In this document: one piece after another, positions 62,737 to 64,000 of the stretch
Numbering within the stretch: the stretch's first letter is position 1
How the letters are laid out: every line of letters begins with the position of its first letter
Assembly: GCF_003031265.1 (NCBI RefSeq)
Contig: NZ_CP019966.1
Location: forward strand, 1,798,001-1,862,000
From: Rhodopseudomonas palustris
Lineage (GTDB): Bacteria; Pseudomonadota; Alphaproteobacteria; Rhizobiales; Xanthobacteraceae
Length of the DNA stretch: 64,000 nt
Direction: 5' to 3'
The notes under the pieces: model-generated
Told to the model about the DNA's origin: nothing
The model's database searches: none
What the model saw: only the letters and a program-made list of their open reading frames with translations
Translations under genes and position numbers: made by a program

Positions 62737-64000
62737 CTAGCCCTTCGGCCGCTTATCGAACACGCGCCGGGCTTTGCCGAGTGAGCGCTCCAGCGTGTCG
62801 GGCGGCACCACCTTGATGGTGGTCGAGATGCCGATGGTGTTCTTGATCAGGTGCGCGACGCGTTCGGCGTGCGGCACCAGGCCGGCGCCGTCCCAGCTTT
62901 CGGGCCGCGCTTCGGCCAGCACCGTCATCTCGTCCATCCGGCCTTCGCGCGTCAGCTCGATGATGAAGTGGCCGCCGCACCAGTCGGTGCCGAGCAGCAC
63001 CTCCTCGATCTGGGTCGGAAACACGTTGACGCCGCGCAGGATGATCATGTCGTCGGAGCGGCCGGTGATCTTCTCCATGCGCCGCATCCCGGGCCGCGCG
63101 GTGCCCGGCAGCAGCCGCGTCAGGTCGCGGGTGCGATAGCGAATCACCGGGAAAGCTTCCTTCGTCAGCGAGGTGAACACCAGTTCGCCCTTTTCGCCAT
63201 CGGGCAGCACGTCGCCGGTCTCGGGATCGATCACTTCCGGATAGAAGTGATCCTCCCAGATGTGCAGGCCGTCCTTGGTCTCCACGCATTCCTGCGCGAC
63301 GCCGGGGCCGATTACTTCCGACAGCCCGTAGATATCGGTTGCGTCCATGTCGAATGCCTGCTCGATCTCGGCGCGCATCGCGTTTGTCCACGGCTCGGCA
63401 CCGAACACGCCGTATTTCAGCGAGGACTGCCGCGGGTCGAGGCCCTGGCGTTTGAATTCATCGAGGATCGCCAGCATGTAGCTCGGCGTCACGGTGATGA
63501 CGTCGGGGCGGAAGTCGTTGATCAGCTGCACCTGCCGCTCGGTCATGCCGCCGGACACCGGAACGACGGTGCAGCCGAGCTTCTCGCCGCCGTAGTGGGC
63601 GCCTAAGCCGCCGGTGAACAGGCCATAGCCGTAGGAATTGTGAATGATCATGCCTCGCCGCGCGCCGGCGGCGCGCAGCGAGCGCGCCATCACGGTGGCC
63701 CAGGTGTCGATGTCCTTCTGCGTGTAGCCGACCACGATCGGCTTGCCGGTGGTGCCGGACGAGGCGTGGACGCGCACCAGGTTTTCGCGCGGCACCGCGA
63801 ACATCGCGAACGGGTAGTTGTCGCGCAGGTCGGTCTTCACCGTGAACGGAAACTTCGACAGGTCGCTCAACTGGTGGAAGTCCGACGGATGCACGCCCTT
63901 GCGGTCGAACGCGGCTTTGTAGTGCGCGACGTTGTCGTAGGCGTGCTTCAGCGACCAGGCCAGCCGCTTGGTCTGCAGCGCGACGATCTCATCGCGCGAG
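62737..64000 (-). CDS. paaK: Phenylacetate-CoA ligase (5' end outside the window)
   Basis: About 421 codons of a PaaK-type ligase that forms phenylacetyl-CoA from phenylacetate, CoA and ATP. Seen motifs are FPFTVKTDLRDNYPF, the P-loop SSGTTGKPIVVGYT, YGLFTGGLGAHYG, IYGLSEVIGPGVAQE, RTRDLTRLLPGTARPG, and GRSDDMIILRGVNVFP. The C-terminus has the family ending LGKARRVFDKRP. The frame is open to position 64000 with a normal PaaK N-terminal helix, so the start lies beyond the window. No paa ring-oxygenase genes are visible here. The gene is convergent with alkB, 6 bases between stops. Confidence 0.95.
   Translation of the reverse strand, partial: SRDEIVALQTKRLAWSLKHAYDNVAHYKAAFDRKGVHPSDFHQLSDLSKFPFTVKTDLRDNYPFAMFAVPRENLVRVHASSGTTGKPIVVGYTQKDIDTWATVMARSLRAAGARRGMIIHNSYGYGLFTGGLGAHYGGEKLGCTVVPVSGGMTERQVQLINDFRPDVITVTPSYMLAILDEFKRQGLDPRQSSLKYGVFGAEPWTNAMRAEIEQAFDMDATDIYGLSEVIGPGVAQECVETKDGLHIWEDHFYPEVIDPETGDVLPDGEKGELVFTSLTKEAFPVIRYRTRDLTRLLPGTARPGMRRMEKITGRSDDMIILRGVNVFPTQIEEVLLGTDWCGGHFIIELTREGRMDEMTVLAEARPESWDGAGLVPHAERVAHLIKNTIGISTTIKVVPPDTLERSLGKARRVFDKRPKG

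Overview
The window looks like a chromosomal segment of a purple non-sulfur alphaproteobacterium of the Rhodopseudomonas palustris / Bradyrhizobium group. The reasons are the high GC content, the many CoA-ester catabolism genes, the alphaproteobacterial type of chemosensory cluster, an initiator tRNA with an A:U pair in the anticodon stem, a FixK-type box, and scattered palindromic repeats of the kind seen in that group. This assignment is from pattern recognition only. All starts given here were chosen by eye from start codon, upstream GGAG-like site and protein family fit.

Layout. (1) 1-14 kb is signalling: the end of a phosphoketolase gene, a lone receiver protein, an Aer-like methyl-accepting protein, a CheA hybrid, CheW, CheR, a PilZ-like protein and a receiver-EAL phosphodiesterase. 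No cheB is present. A hybrid histidine kinase follows, divergent from a FixJ/LuxR response regulator. (2) 14-20 kb has two short-chain dehydrogenases (one with degenerate motifs), a low-GC RipA-like membrane protein, and a GMC oxidoreductase plus aldehyde dehydrogenase pair. (3) 20-22.7 kb holds an initiator tRNA followed by a single large gene resembling the RloC/PrrC anticodon nucleases; an imperfect copy of the tRNA 3' end lies on its far side. (4) 22.7-36.3 kb is mixed housekeeping and transport (DUF3095, DUF2147, MATE, MFS, Fe-superoxide dismutase, CrcB, CinA-like, TSUP, AidB-like acyl-CoA dehydrogenase), a secreted tyrosine phosphatase fused to an autotransporter barrel, and an amidase with a broken partial copy.

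(5) 36.4-38.8 kb is the most interesting segment. A FixK-type box and fitting -10 element precede a Tat-exported small HiPIP, then a perfect hairpin, then a signal-peptide protein that joins one heme c site (CGNCH in an FARQTG context) to an outer-membrane barrel, then a terminator. The second protein has the architecture of Cyc2, the fused cytochrome-porin of iron oxidizers. The pair could carry electrons from outside the cell across the outer membrane to a periplasmic HiPIP.

(6) 39.9-53.7 kb is a CoA-ester degradation region: two acyl-CoA synthetases (one feruloyl-CoA synthase-like), thiolase, TetR regulator, SDR, two crotonases, three acyl-CoA dehydrogenases (two are tandem paralogs) and a nitroreductase. 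Every spacer from 47.8 to 52.9 kb carries a palindromic repeat, and the SDR has a long leader with a repeated CCCAAGG motif. (7) 53.7-64 kb has a cyclic-nucleotide-binding membrane protein, a stand-alone IorB C-terminal-like protein, a DUF3307 protein, a multi-TM diguanylate cyclase, a phasin-like protein, small conserved proteins, a LysR gene overlapping alkB, and the 3' part of a phenylacetate-CoA ligase gene running off the end.
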